Shown piece by piece: positions 6,702 through 14,469 of a stretch of DNA of 64,000 nt. The position numbers and the translations under genes are program-made. Source of the stretch: an uncultured Eubacteriales bacterium (lineage in GTDB: Bacteria > Bacillota > Clostridia > Oscillospirales > Oscillospiraceae); NCBI GenBank assembly GCA_900544295.1, contig UQUO01000003.1:62001-126000 (forward strand), written 5' to 3'. The notes beneath the pieces were generated by a model that did not search any database, was not told where the DNA came from, and saw nothing but the letters and a program-made list of their open reading frames with translations. Each line of letters begins with the position of its first letter. The first letter of the stretch is position 1.

Positions 6702-7745
6702 TCAGCCCTCGATGGCTACGTAGTCCTCGGGCATCGTGAGGCCCAGGGCCTCGCAGTTGGCGGCGTTGTACATCTTGGTGACAGTGGGCGCGTACTCGAC
6801 GGCCATGGTGCTGACGTCAGCCTCGCCGGTGAGTATCTTCGCGGCCATCTCACCGGTGGTGTAGCCGAGCTCGTAGTAGTCGATGGAGAGCGTCGCGACG
6901 CCGCAGCCGGAGCAGATGCCGCTCTCACCGGCGACCACGGGCACGCCCGCGGCGAGCACAACGTTGGCAATGGTCTCAGCGTTGCCGGCAGCGGTGTTGT
7001 CAGTGGGGATGTAGATGACGTCGGAGTTGTCGCAGGCGGTCTGGGTGACGGAGCTGAGGTCGTTGACGTCGGTGAAAGCATAGGCTTCGCAGGTGTAGCC
7101 CATGTCCTCAAGGTAACCGCGGATGGTCTCGATCTGGTAGACGCTGTTCGGCTCACCGGAGCAGTAGAGCAGGCCGATGTTCGCCGCGTCGGGGAAGAGC
7201 TCCTGGATCATCGCCGCCTGCTGGTCGAGCGGGGCGAGGTCGCTGGTGCCGGAGATGTTGCCGCCAACGGTGCCGGTCCAGTCGTCGATGTTCAGCGCGG
7301 TGGCGTAGTCGGTGATGGAGGTGCCGAGAATGGGGATGTCGGCGGTGGCGGCGGCCGCGGCCTGAAGCGGCCAGGTGGCGTTGGCGAGGATGAGGTCAAC
7401 GCCCTCGGAGACGAGGCCGTCAATTATAGTGACACAGTTAGGCTGCTCACCGCCGGCGTTGCCCTCGCTGTAAGTGACGGCATCTTCGCCGAGGATGTCG
7501 GCCAGGGCGGCCTTGAAACCCTCGGTGGCGGAGTCGAGCGCTACGTGGGTCATCTGCTGGCAAATGCCGACGACATAGGTCTCGGCGGCGTCGCCCTCAT
7601 CGGCGGGGGCCTCGCTGGCGGGCGCTTCGCTGGCGGGGGCTGTTTCATCGGCAGGGGGCTCAGTGGCCGTGTCGGCAGCGGTGCCGCAGGCGGCAAGGGC
7701 GAGCAGCATCGTGGCTGCAAGCAGGATGGCGAGGATCTTTTTCAT
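6702..7745 (-). CDS. ABC transporter substrate-binding lipoprotein (PF04392, TrpX-like)
   Basis: A 347-residue extracytoplasmic binding protein. The signal sequence MKKILAILLAATMLLALAAC ends in a lipobox with lipidated C20. A low-complexity Thr/Pro/Glu/Ala linker with ASEAP repeats (about 25-50) follows, then the binding domain starting YVVGICQQMTHVALDSATEGF. This is the family of streptococcal TrpX (aromatic amino acid uptake). The start has AAGGAGA nearby. It is the first structural gene after a leader-peptide attenuator, and the Phe/Tyr codon run there suggests it binds phenylalanine and/or tyrosine. Confidence 0.9.
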   Translation of the reverse strand: MKKILAILLAATMLLALAACGTAADTATEPPADETAPASEAPASEAPADEGDAAETYVVGICQQMTHVALDSATEGFKAALADILGEDAVTYSEGNAGGEQPNCVTIIDGLVSEGVDLILANATWPLQAAAAATADIPILGTSITDYATALNIDDWTGTVGGNISGTSDLAPLDQQAAMIQELFPDAANIGLLYCSGEPNSVYQIETIRGYLEDMGYTCEAYAFTDVNDLSSVTQTACDNSDVIYIPTDNTAAGNAETIANVVLAAGVPVVAGESGICSGCGVATLSIDYYELGYTTGEMAAKILTGEADVSTMAVEYAPTVTKMYNAANCEALGLTMPEDYVAIEG

Positions 7746-7777
7746 TTCGGTCTCTCCTTTTCATTTTGTCGGGCAGC

Positions 7778-7812
7778 AAAAAAGCAGCCCCGCCTGTACA
7801 GACGGGGCTGCT
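7778..7812 (-). terminator. Attenuator terminator upstream of the ABC operon
   Basis: On the minus strand the stem AGCAGCCCCG/CGGGGCTGCT (outer 10 bp, with an inner CTG-TA-CAG) is followed by six T. It lies between the leader-peptide stop and the binding-protein start, so it must be read through for transporter expression. The 5' arm shares bases 7809-7812 with a potential antiterminator. Confidence 0.9.
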
Positions 7813-7843
7813 GAAAGCTGCAAATCTCTTAACTCAGCAAACC
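7806..7843 (-). promoter_or_regulatory. Candidate antiterminator overlapping leader stop codon
   Basis: On the minus strand TGCTGA (7839-7834, the last sense codon plus the stop of the leader ORF) is complementary to TCAGCA (7814-7809), which is the foot of the terminator 5' arm. GG (7843-7842) can extend to CC (7807-7806). Forming this helix would disrupt the terminator. A ribosome at the stop codon would cover it; one stalled at the upstream Phe/Tyr codons would leave it free. Confidence 0.6.
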
Positions 7844-7983
7844 GCTAACATCCTGCCAGGCTCTTTGTTTCCCATGCCATAAAAGTAAAAATAGGCATAG
7901 CAATAAAAGCCCGCAAAGGAGAAGCGAGCCTGACGGGAGGAAGCGGCAGTATTGACGTTGAGAGTGCAAACGAGGTTCTTCAT
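7834..7983 (-). CDS. Phe/Tyr-rich leader peptide (49 residues) of an attenuator
   Basis: A 49-codon ORF (ATG 7983-7981, TGA 7836-7834) with AAGGAGA as ribosome-binding site at 7999-7993. Residues 21-35 read FSFAGFYCYAYFYFY: five Phe and five Tyr in 15 positions. The last Tyr codon is at 7881-7879, about 40 bases before the antiterminator strand, so a stalled ribosome would not cover that strand. The stop codon lies within the antiterminator and a strong intrinsic terminator follows. This is the textbook arrangement of a ribosome-mediated transcription attenuator sensing charged tRNA-Phe/tRNA-Tyr. No homologous leader is known to me; the function is inferred from architecture. Confidence 0.85.
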   Translation of the reverse strand: MKNLVCTLNVNTAASSRQARFSFAGFYCYAYFYFYGMGNKEPGRMLAVC

Positions 7984-8031
7984 GCTGCTCAATCTCCTTC
8001 CCGGCGAGGCCGAATTTGCTTTGCTACATCT

Positions 8032-8060
8032 AAAATAACGCTTGAAATGGCTAAAGTCAA
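8032..8060 (-). promoter_or_regulatory. Promoter of the leader-ABC transporter transcript
   Basis: On the minus strand, -35 TTGACT (8060-8055), a 17-base spacer and -10 TATTTT (8037-8032). Transcription would begin near 8025, about 40 bases before the leader-peptide start codon. Confidence 0.75.
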
Positions 8061-8091
8061 GCGGGAATACCGCTCAAAAGCATACATGTCT

Positions 8092-8130
8092 GGCGGACAA
8101 AAAACGTAAATACTGCACAAAATGTCCGCC
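8092..8130. repeat. Inverted repeat between hypA and the attenuator promoter
   Basis: GGCGGACA (8092-8099) and TGTCCGCC (8123-8130) form a perfect 8-bp dyad with a 23-base AT-rich interior. It lies immediately after the hypA stop on the minus strand. It may act as a 3' hairpin for hypA or as an operator; the T-rich part is inside the loop rather than after the stem, so it is not a standard terminator. Confidence 0.5.
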
Positions 8131-8132
8131 TC

Positions 8133-8474
8133 TCAGGGAACAATGACCTCCTTGACAAGAAAGTCCCTTCCGCTTATGACGTCAGCATTTCGTTTGCCGC
8201 AGCGCGGGCAATAGCCCTCGTTCTTGACTATGGGGAAGGCCCTTTTGCAGTCCCGGCAGACGCCCTGGCCCTCCACGACCTCAATTTTGAGTTTGGTGAA
8301 CTCAAAGGGCGTATCCTTTATAATGACGTTGTAGATGTCCTCAACGTATTTGGGTATGACCAGCGAGAGGTCACCGATCTCGAGTACGATGGTGTCTATT
8401 CTGTCAAGTCCGTTTTCTTTTGCAAAGTTTTCGACAGTCCTGAGCACCTGCCTGACGACGCCAATCTCGTGCAT
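8133..8474 (-). CDS. hypA: Hydrogenase/urease nickel-insertion protein HypA
   Basis: A 113-residue metallochaperone. It begins MHEIG, where His2 is the family's nickel ligand, and carries the structural zinc site C73-x2-C76 ... C89-x2-C92. HypA delivers Ni(II), with HypB, to [NiFe]-hydrogenase precursors and sometimes urease. The start at 8474 (GGAGG upstream) fits the conserved MHE N-terminus better than the longer frame. No hydrogenase, hypB or urease gene is in the window, so it is isolated here. It has its own promoter and is divergent from a large iron-sulfur oxidoreductase. Confidence 0.93.
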   Translation of the reverse strand: MHEIGVVRQVLRTVENFAKENGLDRIDTIVLEIGDLSLVIPKYVEDIYNVIIKDTPFEFTKLKIEVVEGQGVCRDCKRAFPIVKNEGYCPRCGKRNADVISGRDFLVKEVIVP

Positions 8475-8513
8475 TGACCAGACCTCCAAAACCTGATTTT
8501 TCGGCACATGCCG

Positions 8514-8542
8514 ATGATACCACGCGCGCGCCCGGCGGTCAA
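8514..8542 (-). promoter_or_regulatory. Promoter of hypA
   Basis: On the minus strand, -35 TTGACC (8542-8537), a 17-base GC-rich spacer and -10 TATCAT (8519-8514), about 40 bases upstream of the hypA ATG. Confidence 0.65.
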
Positions 8543-8667
8543 GCGTGGGAAGAAATTAAGCGTATCGAGGGTAATTGTGGCCATGCCAGCGCAGAAAACG
8601 CTGGTCAAATCAGAACCAGTTGTGATAATTGACAGTTTTTTGACTTTTTAATTTGCAAAGGTGTGAA

Positions 8668-8696
8668 TTGAATGAGGGTGAGCAGAAGTTTATAAT
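8668..8696 (+). promoter_or_regulatory. Promoter of the iron-sulfur/flavin oxidoreductase gene
   Basis: The -35 TTGAAT (8668-8673), a 17-base spacer and a perfect -10 TATAAT (8691-8696). The start site would be near 8703, which excludes earlier in-frame starts and supports ATG 8755. Upstream, CCAGCG/CGCTGG (8586-8604) forms a small dyad of unknown role. Confidence 0.8.
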
Positions 8697-8754
8697 GATA
8701 AAAGAGCAACTTGTGTTGGAAAACCAAATTTTCAAACTGAAAAGAGGGGGACAT

Positions 8755-11466
8755 ATGGCCTTCAGAAAAAAGATACTTCTCCTTGCGTCGAAGATAAGCC
8801 TTGAGTCTGGAACCTATACGGGCGTCACGCCCTCCGACCCCGAGTACATGATACTCGACCCGGTCGTGACGGATGAGATGGCCGACGTCGGCATGCATGT
8901 CAAGGTCCGCAAACCGAGGCGCATAGAAGAGATAGCCAAAAAGGCCGGGACGAGCGTTGAGCACGCCCAGGCCATGGTTGACGAGCTCGTGAAGTGCGGC
9001 ATAGTCCGCTGCGTGTACGAGGGCGAGGACCACGACGTCGAGACCTACTATTACCCCATCTGGGTGCCTGGCATCATGGAGGGCATGCTCTCCGTCAAGG
9101 AGCAGGTGGAGAAATACCCCGTCATTGCCGAGTGCTTTGAGCGCTATACGCGCTACCGCACGCCCATACTTGTCCCGAACTTCCCGGCGGGCATGGGTCC
9201 CATGCGCGCGATGCCCGTCGGCAGCGCCATTAGGAACGACTCGCACGCAGCCACCTATGACGAGGTCGAGCACATAATCGAGAGAGCCTGGGCCATCTCC
9301 GTAGGCCCCTGCTCCTGCCGCCGCACGAGGCGCCTTATGGGCGAGGGCTGCGGCCACCTCGAGGAAGATATGTGCATGTATATTGACGACAACGCCAAGT
9401 TCTTCTCTAAGCAGGGCAGCCACAGGCTGGTCAGCAAGGAGGAGGCGCTTGAGATACTCAAGCGCGCCGAGGATAACGGCCTTGTCCACGAGATAAACGC
9501 CGCCGAGGGCTATGACGGCCCCACCGCCATCTGCAACTGCTGCGGCTGTTCCTGCCTGGCCCTGCGCCTGGGCGAATACTTCAACGCCCCGGATATGCTC
9601 AGGACCAACTACGTCGCCAAGGTGGAGCGCGATAAGTGCGTGGCCTGCGGCCTGTGCGTGGATAACTGCCAGATGGGCGCCCTCAAGCTCGGTACCAAGC
9701 TGTGCGCGAAGAACGAGGAGAAGCCCGCCGAGCCTCAGCTCACCCCCATGGACAGCCTCTGGGGCAAGGACAAGTACAACGTTGATTACCGCACCAACCG
9801 CAGCAAGGTCGCTGAGGAAGGCACCGCGCCATGTAAGATGGAATGCCCCGCGCATATCCCCGTCCAGGGCTATATAAAGCTTGCCTCCCAGGGCCGCTAT
9901 CTCGAGGCGCTGGAGCTCATAAAGAGCGAGAACCCGTTCCCGGCGGTCTGCGGCCGCATCTGCAACAGGGCCTGTGAGGACGCCTGCACCCGCGGCGATA
10001 TTGATGACCCCATTGCCATCGACGACATCAAGAAGTTCATCGCGGACAAGGAGCTGGCCGCCGAGACGCGCTTCGTGCCGAAGATGCTCAACCAGACCGG
10101 CAAGCCCTTCACGAATAAGATCGCCGTCATCGGCGGCGGTCCGTCCGGCCTCTCCTGCGCCTATTATCTCGCCGTAAAGGGCTACCCCGTCACGGTGTTC
10201 GAGAAGGGCGACAAGGTCGGCGGCATGCTGACCCGCATCCTCCCGTCCTTCCGTCTTGAGAAGGACGTCGTCGAGGCGGAGATAGACGTCCTGCGCGAGA
10301 TGGGCGTGGAGTTCCGCTGCGGCGTGGACGTCGGCAAGGACGTCACTATAGCGCAGCTGCGCGAGCAGGGATACGAGGCGTTTTACCTCGCCGCCGGCGC
10401 ATGGAAGAGCGCGCCGCTCGGCTGCGCCGGTGAAGATAAGGCCGGCGTCTGGGGCGGCATAGAGTTCCTCAAGGCCGTGAACGCGGACGAGGAGGTCAAA
10501 GTTGGCAAGAACGTCGCCGTCATAGGCGGCGGCAACACCGCCATGGATGTCGCCCGTACCGCCATAAGGCTGGGCGCTGAGAACGTGTATGTAGTCTACC
10601 GCCGCACGGCCGACGAGATGCCCGCCGCGGCTGAGGAGGTCGCGGAGGCGGAGGCCGAGGGCGTCCAGTTCAAGTACCTGATGACCCCGGCTGAGGTCCT
10701 GGGCGAGGAGGCAGTGACCGGACTGAAGCTCCAGTGCATGGAGCTCTCCGCTGTGGAGGACGCCTCCGGCAGGCGTCAGCCCGTGGAGCGCAAGGGCGTG
10801 TTCGAGGAGCTCGCCGTCGATTGCGTCATCGCGGCCACCGGCCAGAAGGTGGACCTCGGCGCGATGCTGGACGGCACAAAGGTCCAGCGCGGCAGGAACG
10901 GCACCGTCGTTGTTGACCCCGTCACCCTCCAGACCGGCGAGCCCGACATCTTCGCGGGCGGCGACGTGGTCACCGGACCGAGGTTCGCCATCGACGCCAT
11001 TGCGGCAGGCAAGGAGGGCTCCATCTCCATCCACCGCTTTGTGCACGAGGGCCAGAGCCTGGTGCTCGGCAGGGCCGTGAAGGAATATCTGTCCCTTGAC
11101 AAGGACAATGTCGTCGTGCCGATAAAGAGCCTGCGTCCCGCTCCGCGCCAGAAGGCCGCTGACGGCAGCCCGGAGGAGGCGAAGAAGACCTTCCGCGACC
11201 TGCGCGGCACCTTCACTGAGGAGCAGCTCAAGAAGGAGACGGAGCGCTGCCTCGGCTGCGGCGCGGTCGTGCTCGACGAATACATGTGCATAGGCTGCGG
11301 CATCTGCACGACGAAGTGCAAATTTGACGCCATTCACCTGGAGCGCGTGCGCGACGTTGAGGGCCTCGATTACGACAAGCTCGTGCCGAGCCTGGCCCCG
11401 CATGTTGCCAAGCGTTACGGCAGCATAGCCATCAAGAGCCTGTCCAAGCCGTTTGCGAAGAAATAA
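8755..11466 (+). CDS. Large GltD/NfnB-like FAD-NAD(P) oxidoreductase with several iron-sulfur modules
   Basis: A 903-residue protein. Residues 55-85 look like a small winged-helix segment (RRIEEIAKKAGTSVEHAQ). Residues 186-207 and 260-267 hold two cysteine clusters (GPCSCRR...C199...C207; ICNCCGCSC). A ferredoxin [4Fe-4S] motif follows (C295, C298, C301, C305). Residues 355-440 match the iron-sulfur region of glutamate synthase small subunits (C360, C364, C403, C407, C411). Two Rossmann folds come next, for FAD (AVIGGGPSGLSCAYYL, about 457) and NAD(P) (AVIGGGNTAMD). A second ferredoxin-like motif (CIGCGICTTKC) lies near the C-terminus. I infer an electron-transfer enzyme linking NAD(P)H and ferredoxin; substrate unknown. 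It has its own promoter and terminator. Confidence 0.85.
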   Translation: MAFRKKILLLASKISLESGTYTGVTPSDPEYMILDPVVTDEMADVGMHVKVRKPRRIEEIAKKAGTSVEHAQAMVDELVKCGIVRCVYEGEDHDVETYYYPIWVPGIMEGMLSVKEQVEKYPVIAECFERYTRYRTPILVPNFPAGMGPMRAMPVGSAIRNDSHAATYDEVEHIIERAWAISVGPCSCRRTRRLMGEGCGHLEEDMCMYIDDNAKFFSKQGSHRLVSKEEALEILKRAEDNGLVHEINAAEGYDGPTAICNCCGCSCLALRLGEYFNAPDMLRTNYVAKVERDKCVACGLCVDNCQMGALKLGTKLCAKNEEKPAEPQLTPMDSLWGKDKYNVDYRTNRSKVAEEGTAPCKMECPAHIPVQGYIKLASQGRYLEALELIKSENPFPAVCGRICNRACEDACTRGDIDDPIAIDDIKKFIADKELAAETRFVPKMLNQTGKPFTNKIAVIGGGPSGLSCAYYLAVKGYPVTVFEKGDKVGGMLTRILPSFRLEKDVVEAEIDVLREMGVEFRCGVDVGKDVTIAQLREQGYEAFYLAAGAWKSAPLGCAGEDKAGVWGGIEFLKAVNADEEVKVGKNVAVIGGGNTAMDVARTAIRLGAENVYVVYRRTADEMPAAAEEVAEAEAEGVQFKYLMTPAEVLGEEAVTGLKLQCMELSAVEDASGRRQPVERKGVFEELAVDCVIAATGQKVDLGAMLDGTKVQRGRNGTVVVDPVTLQTGEPDIFAGGDVVTGPRFAIDAIAAGKEGSISIHRFVHEGQSLVLGRAVKEYLSLDKDNVVVPIKSLRPAPRQKAADGSPEEAKKTFRDLRGTFTEEQLKKETERCLGCGAVVLDEYMCIGCGICTTKCKFDAIHLERVRDVEGLDYDKLVPSLAPHVAKRYGSIAIKSLSKPFAKK

Positions 11467-11485
11467 GTCCCTTGATACACCAAAA

Positions 11486-11511
11486 ACGCGCCCGTAAAGG
11501 GCGCGTTTTTT
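11486..11511 (+). terminator. Intrinsic terminator after the oxidoreductase gene
   Basis: An 8-bp stem ACGCGCCC/GGGCGCGT with loop GTAAA, followed by a run of T to 11511. Confidence 0.92.
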
Positions 11512-11546
11512 GGCGTGCGCAGCATAGAGCGGGCGCAAAACAACCG

Positions 11547-11575
11547 TTGCAAGGCGTGTGAAAGTCGTATATAAT
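11547..11575 (+). promoter_or_regulatory. Promoter of dapF-dapL
   Basis: The -35 TTGCAA (11547-11552), a 17-base spacer and a perfect -10 TATAAT (11570-11575), about 30 bases upstream of dapF. Confidence 0.8.
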
Positions 11576-11608
11576 AGTGCCATAAGTCCATAGATTGGGA
11601 GTGACAGC

Positions 11609-12442
11609 ATGAAGTTTACAAAAATGCACGGCTGCGGCAACGACTATGTGTATGTAAACTGCTTTGAGGAGACGGTGGAAGACCGCCCGGCGCTGGCCCG
11701 CCTTGTGTCCGACAGGCACTTCGGCGTCGGCGGCGACGGGCTCATCTGCATTTGCCCGTCCGATAAGGCGGATTTTGCGATGGATATGTATAACGCGGAC
11801 GGCTCCTGCGCCCAGATGTGCGGCAACGGCATCCGCTGCGTGGCGAAGTACGTCTATGAGCGCGGCATGACGGATAAGACCGTCATAGACGTTGAAACGG
11901 GCGCGGGCATCAAGACGCTCTGGCTGAACGTAGAAAACGGCGTCGTCGAGAGCGTGCGCGTCTGCATGGGCGAGCCTGAGTTCAAAGCTGAGAAGATACC
12001 CGTCATCACCGAGGGCGAGAGCTTCATAAACCAGCCCATGGAGGTCGGCGGCATGCAGTGGAGCGTCACGGCCGTGTCCGTCGGCAACCCCCACGCCGTA
12101 GTGTTCGTGGATAATGTCGATTGGCTGGACCTGCCCACGATAGGCCCTCTGTTTGAGAACTGCCCGCTCTTCCCGGAGAGGATAAACACCGAATTTGTCC
12201 AGGTCATAGACCGCACCACGCTGAAGATGCGCGTCTGGGAACGCGGCAGCGGCGAGACGCTGGCCTGCGGTACCGGCTCCACCGCAGCCCTGGCTGCCGC
12301 CGTCGTGAACGGCAAGTGCGAGCCCTATGCCAAGCTCATGCTGCGCGGCGGCGAGCTCAATATCGAGTGGAACCGGGATGAGAACCTCATCTACATGACC
12401 GGCCCCGCCGTCACCGTCTTTGACGGCGAACTTCTCCTGTGA
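11609..12442 (+). CDS. dapF: Diaminopimelate epimerase
   Basis: A 277-residue enzyme that interconverts LL- and meso-diaminopimelate for lysine and peptidoglycan synthesis. The two catalytic cysteines are visible as C71 in MCGNGIRC and C220 in ACGTGS, with the N-terminal KMHGCGNDY motif. It is the first gene after a clear promoter. dapL follows after 11 bases, so the operon covers the last two steps to meso-DAP by the aminotransferase route. Confidence 0.97.
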   Translation: MKFTKMHGCGNDYVYVNCFEETVEDRPALARLVSDRHFGVGGDGLICICPSDKADFAMDMYNADGSCAQMCGNGIRCVAKYVYERGMTDKTVIDVETGAGIKTLWLNVENGVVESVRVCMGEPEFKAEKIPVITEGESFINQPMEVGGMQWSVTAVSVGNPHAVVFVDNVDWLDLPTIGPLFENCPLFPERINTEFVQVIDRTTLKMRVWERGSGETLACGTGSTAALAAAVVNGKCEPYAKLMLRGGELNIEWNRDENLIYMTGPAVTVFDGELLL

Positions 12443-12453
12443 GGTGCCAGTAA

Positions 12454-13665
12454 GTGATAAAACTCAACGAGAACTACGGAAAACTCCCCGGCAGCTATCT
12501 TTTCGCTGAAATCGCCCGCCGCGCCGCTGCCTATTCGGCACAGAACCCGGATAAGCGACTCATAAAGCTCGGCATAGGCGACGTGACCCTGCCCCTGCCT
12601 GCCGCCTGCGTCGAAGCGCTCAAGTCGGCGTCCGACGAGATGGGCCGCAAGGAGAGCTTCATGGGCTACGGCCCCTACGAGGGCTATGATTTCCTGCGCG
12701 AAGCCATCGTGAAGAACGACTACGCGACCCGCGGCGTGAAGATAACGGCCGACGAGATCTTCGTCTCCGACGGCGCGAAGTCCGACTGCGGCAATATAGG
12801 CGACATCTTCTCCGAGGAGAACACCGTCGCCGTCTGCGACCCCGTGTATCCGGTGTACATAGACGCCAACGCCATGAGCGGCCGGGCGGGGGACTGGGAC
12901 GGGGAGAAGTGGACGAAGATAGTCTACATGCCCTGCACGGCGGAGAACGGCTTTTTCCCCGAGCTTCCCAAGACCGTGCCGGACATGATATACCTCTGCT
13001 TCCCGAATAATCCTACCGGCATGGCCGCGACGAAGGCGCAGCTGAAGCCCTGGGTGGATTACGCAAACGAGCACGGCAGCGTCATCCTCTACGACGCGGC
13101 GTACCGTGCGTATATGTCCGACCCCGAGCTTCCGAGGACGATTTACGAGATACCGGGCGCGGAGGAGTGCGCCATCGAGTTCTGCAGCTTCTCCAAGACC
13201 GCGGGCTTTACGGGTACGCGCTGCGGCTGGACGGTCATACCCCGCGCGCTTAAGCGCGGCGGAGTGAGCCTTTACGACCTGTGGATGCGCCGCCAGAGCA
13301 CCAAGTTCAACGGCACGGCCTACGTCATCCAGAAGGCGGCTGAGGCCACCTACAGCGAGGCCGGCAAGGCGCAGATAGCCGAGATGATAGGCTACTATAT
13401 GAATAACGCCCGCGTCATCCGCGCGGGCCTGACGGCGGCGGGCCTGGAGGTCTACGGCGGCACGGATTCGCCGTATATCTGGTTCCGCGCGCCCGGCGGC
13501 CTGGGCTCCTGGGAGTTTTTCGACAGGCTCCTGGCAGAGGCCAACGTCGTCACAACGCCCGGCGCTGGCTTCGGCCCCTCGGGCGAGGGCTTCATACGCC
13601 TGACCGCCTTCGGCGACGCGGAAAACACCGCCGAAGCTGTCCAGAGGATAAAGAGTATCATATAA
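12454..13665 (+). CDS. dapL: LL-diaminopimelate aminotransferase
   Basis: A 403-residue fold-type I PLP enzyme that makes LL-DAP directly from tetrahydrodipicolinate and glutamate, bypassing acylated intermediates. The PLP lysine is K248 in CSFSKTAGFTG. LGIGDVTLPLP near residue 40 and CFPNNPTG at 182-189 are typical of DapL. The start is GTG at 12454 with GAGGTG upstream. Adjacent dapF uses its product. This DapL route is common in Clostridia. Confidence 0.96.
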   Translation: MIKLNENYGKLPGSYLFAEIARRAAAYSAQNPDKRLIKLGIGDVTLPLPAACVEALKSASDEMGRKESFMGYGPYEGYDFLREAIVKNDYATRGVKITADEIFVSDGAKSDCGNIGDIFSEENTVAVCDPVYPVYIDANAMSGRAGDWDGEKWTKIVYMPCTAENGFFPELPKTVPDMIYLCFPNNPTGMAATKAQLKPWVDYANEHGSVILYDAAYRAYMSDPELPRTIYEIPGAEECAIEFCSFSKTAGFTGTRCGWTVIPRALKRGGVSLYDLWMRRQSTKFNGTAYVIQKAAEATYSEAGKAQIAEMIGYYMNNARVIRAGLTAAGLEVYGGTDSPYIWFRAPGGLGSWEFFDRLLAEANVVTTPGAGFGPSGEGFIRLTAFGDAENTAEAVQRIKSII

Positions 13666-13683
13666 GACAGGGGGAAAACTGCT

Positions 13684-14406
13684 TTGAAACTCATAATCGG
13701 CACGCAGGAAGAAGTAGTCAAAAAGGCTGCACAGAGGTATGTAAAACTCCTGAACGAGAAGCCCGAGGCCGTCCTGGGCCTTGCCACGGGCTCCACGCCG
13801 CTGGGCCTGTACGGCGAGCTGGCGAAGCTCTGCGCCGAGGGCAAGCTGTCCTTTGCCAAGTGCACCACCTTCAACCTCGACGAGTACATCGGCCTCGACG
13901 GTACTCATGACCAGAGCTACCGCTATTTCATGAACAAGAACCTCTTCGAGAAGGTTGACGTCCGCATGGAGGCCACGCATGTGCCGTCCGGCGCGGTGAA
14001 GAGCGACGAGGAGGCCGAGATGTACGACGCCGATATCCGCGCGGCGGGCGGCATAGACCTGCAGCTGCTGGGCATAGGCAACAACGGGCATATCGGCTTC
14101 AACGAGCCGCTGACGCCGTTCACCAGCCTGACCCACATCGTGAAGCTGACGGACTCAACGCGCGAGGCGAACAAGCGCTTCTTTACCTCGATAGACGAGG
14201 TGCCGACGCACGCCGTCACGATGGGCATCCACACCGTCCTGCAGGCGAAGAGCATCATCCTCATGGCCTTTGGCGAGGGCAAGGCGGACATCATCAAGAA
14301 GACCGTTGAAGGCAGGCCGGAGATCGCTGTCCCCGCGTCCCTGCTCCAGCTCCACGACGACGTCGAGCTCTACCTGGACGAGGCCGCCGCGAGCAAGCTG
14401 TCATAA
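13684..14406 (+). CDS. nagB: Glucosamine-6-phosphate deaminase
   Basis: A 240-residue enzyme converting glucosamine-6-phosphate to fructose-6-phosphate and ammonia. Visible motifs are LATGSTPLG, FNLDEYIGL with a catalytic aspartate, and GIGNNGHIGFNEP with the catalytic histidine. The start is TTG, preceded by AGGGGG. It lies 18 bases after dapL and is followed by a strong intergenic hairpin and then glmM, which acts in the opposite (biosynthetic) direction on the same sugar pool. Confidence 0.95.
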   Translation: MKLIIGTQEEVVKKAAQRYVKLLNEKPEAVLGLATGSTPLGLYGELAKLCAEGKLSFAKCTTFNLDEYIGLDGTHDQSYRYFMNKNLFEKVDVRMEATHVPSGAVKSDEEAEMYDADIRAAGGIDLQLLGIGNNGHIGFNEPLTPFTSLTHIVKLTDSTREANKRFFTSIDEVPTHAVTMGIHTVLQAKSIILMAFGEGKADIIKKTVEGRPEIAVPASLLQLHDDVELYLDEAAASKLS

Positions 14407-14420
14407 CCCAAGTTCTATTC

Positions 14421-14452
14421 GGACCGCGGGATACGATGCGCTCCCGCGGTCC
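14421..14452 (+). other. Strong intergenic hairpin between nagB and glmM
   Basis: A perfect 11-bp stem GGACCGCGGGA/TCCCGCGGTCC with a 10-base loop, without a T-tract. It ends a few bases before the glmM ribosome-binding site. It could be a processing or stabilising element separating nagB from glmM, or a weak terminator; the sequence does not decide. Confidence 0.65.
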
Positions 14453-14469
14453 TTCGTATGGAGGAAAAG

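Noticed and set aside
8620-8635. A TTGTGATAATTGACAG dyad upstream of the oxidoreductase promoter as a Rex, CRP or FNR site
   Set aside because: Half-site spacing (8 bases between TTGT and ACAG) fits none of the three consensus sites.
8605-11640. A 1011-codon open frame on the minus strand antisense to the large oxidoreductase
   Set aside because: It mirrors the sense gene codon for codon, has low-complexity His/Arg/Leu-rich translation and no family motifs. It is a by-product of GC-rich third positions.
12391-14136. A 581-codon minus-strand open frame opposite dapL and part of nagB
   Set aside because: A shadow of two well-identified genes, with no motifs of its own.
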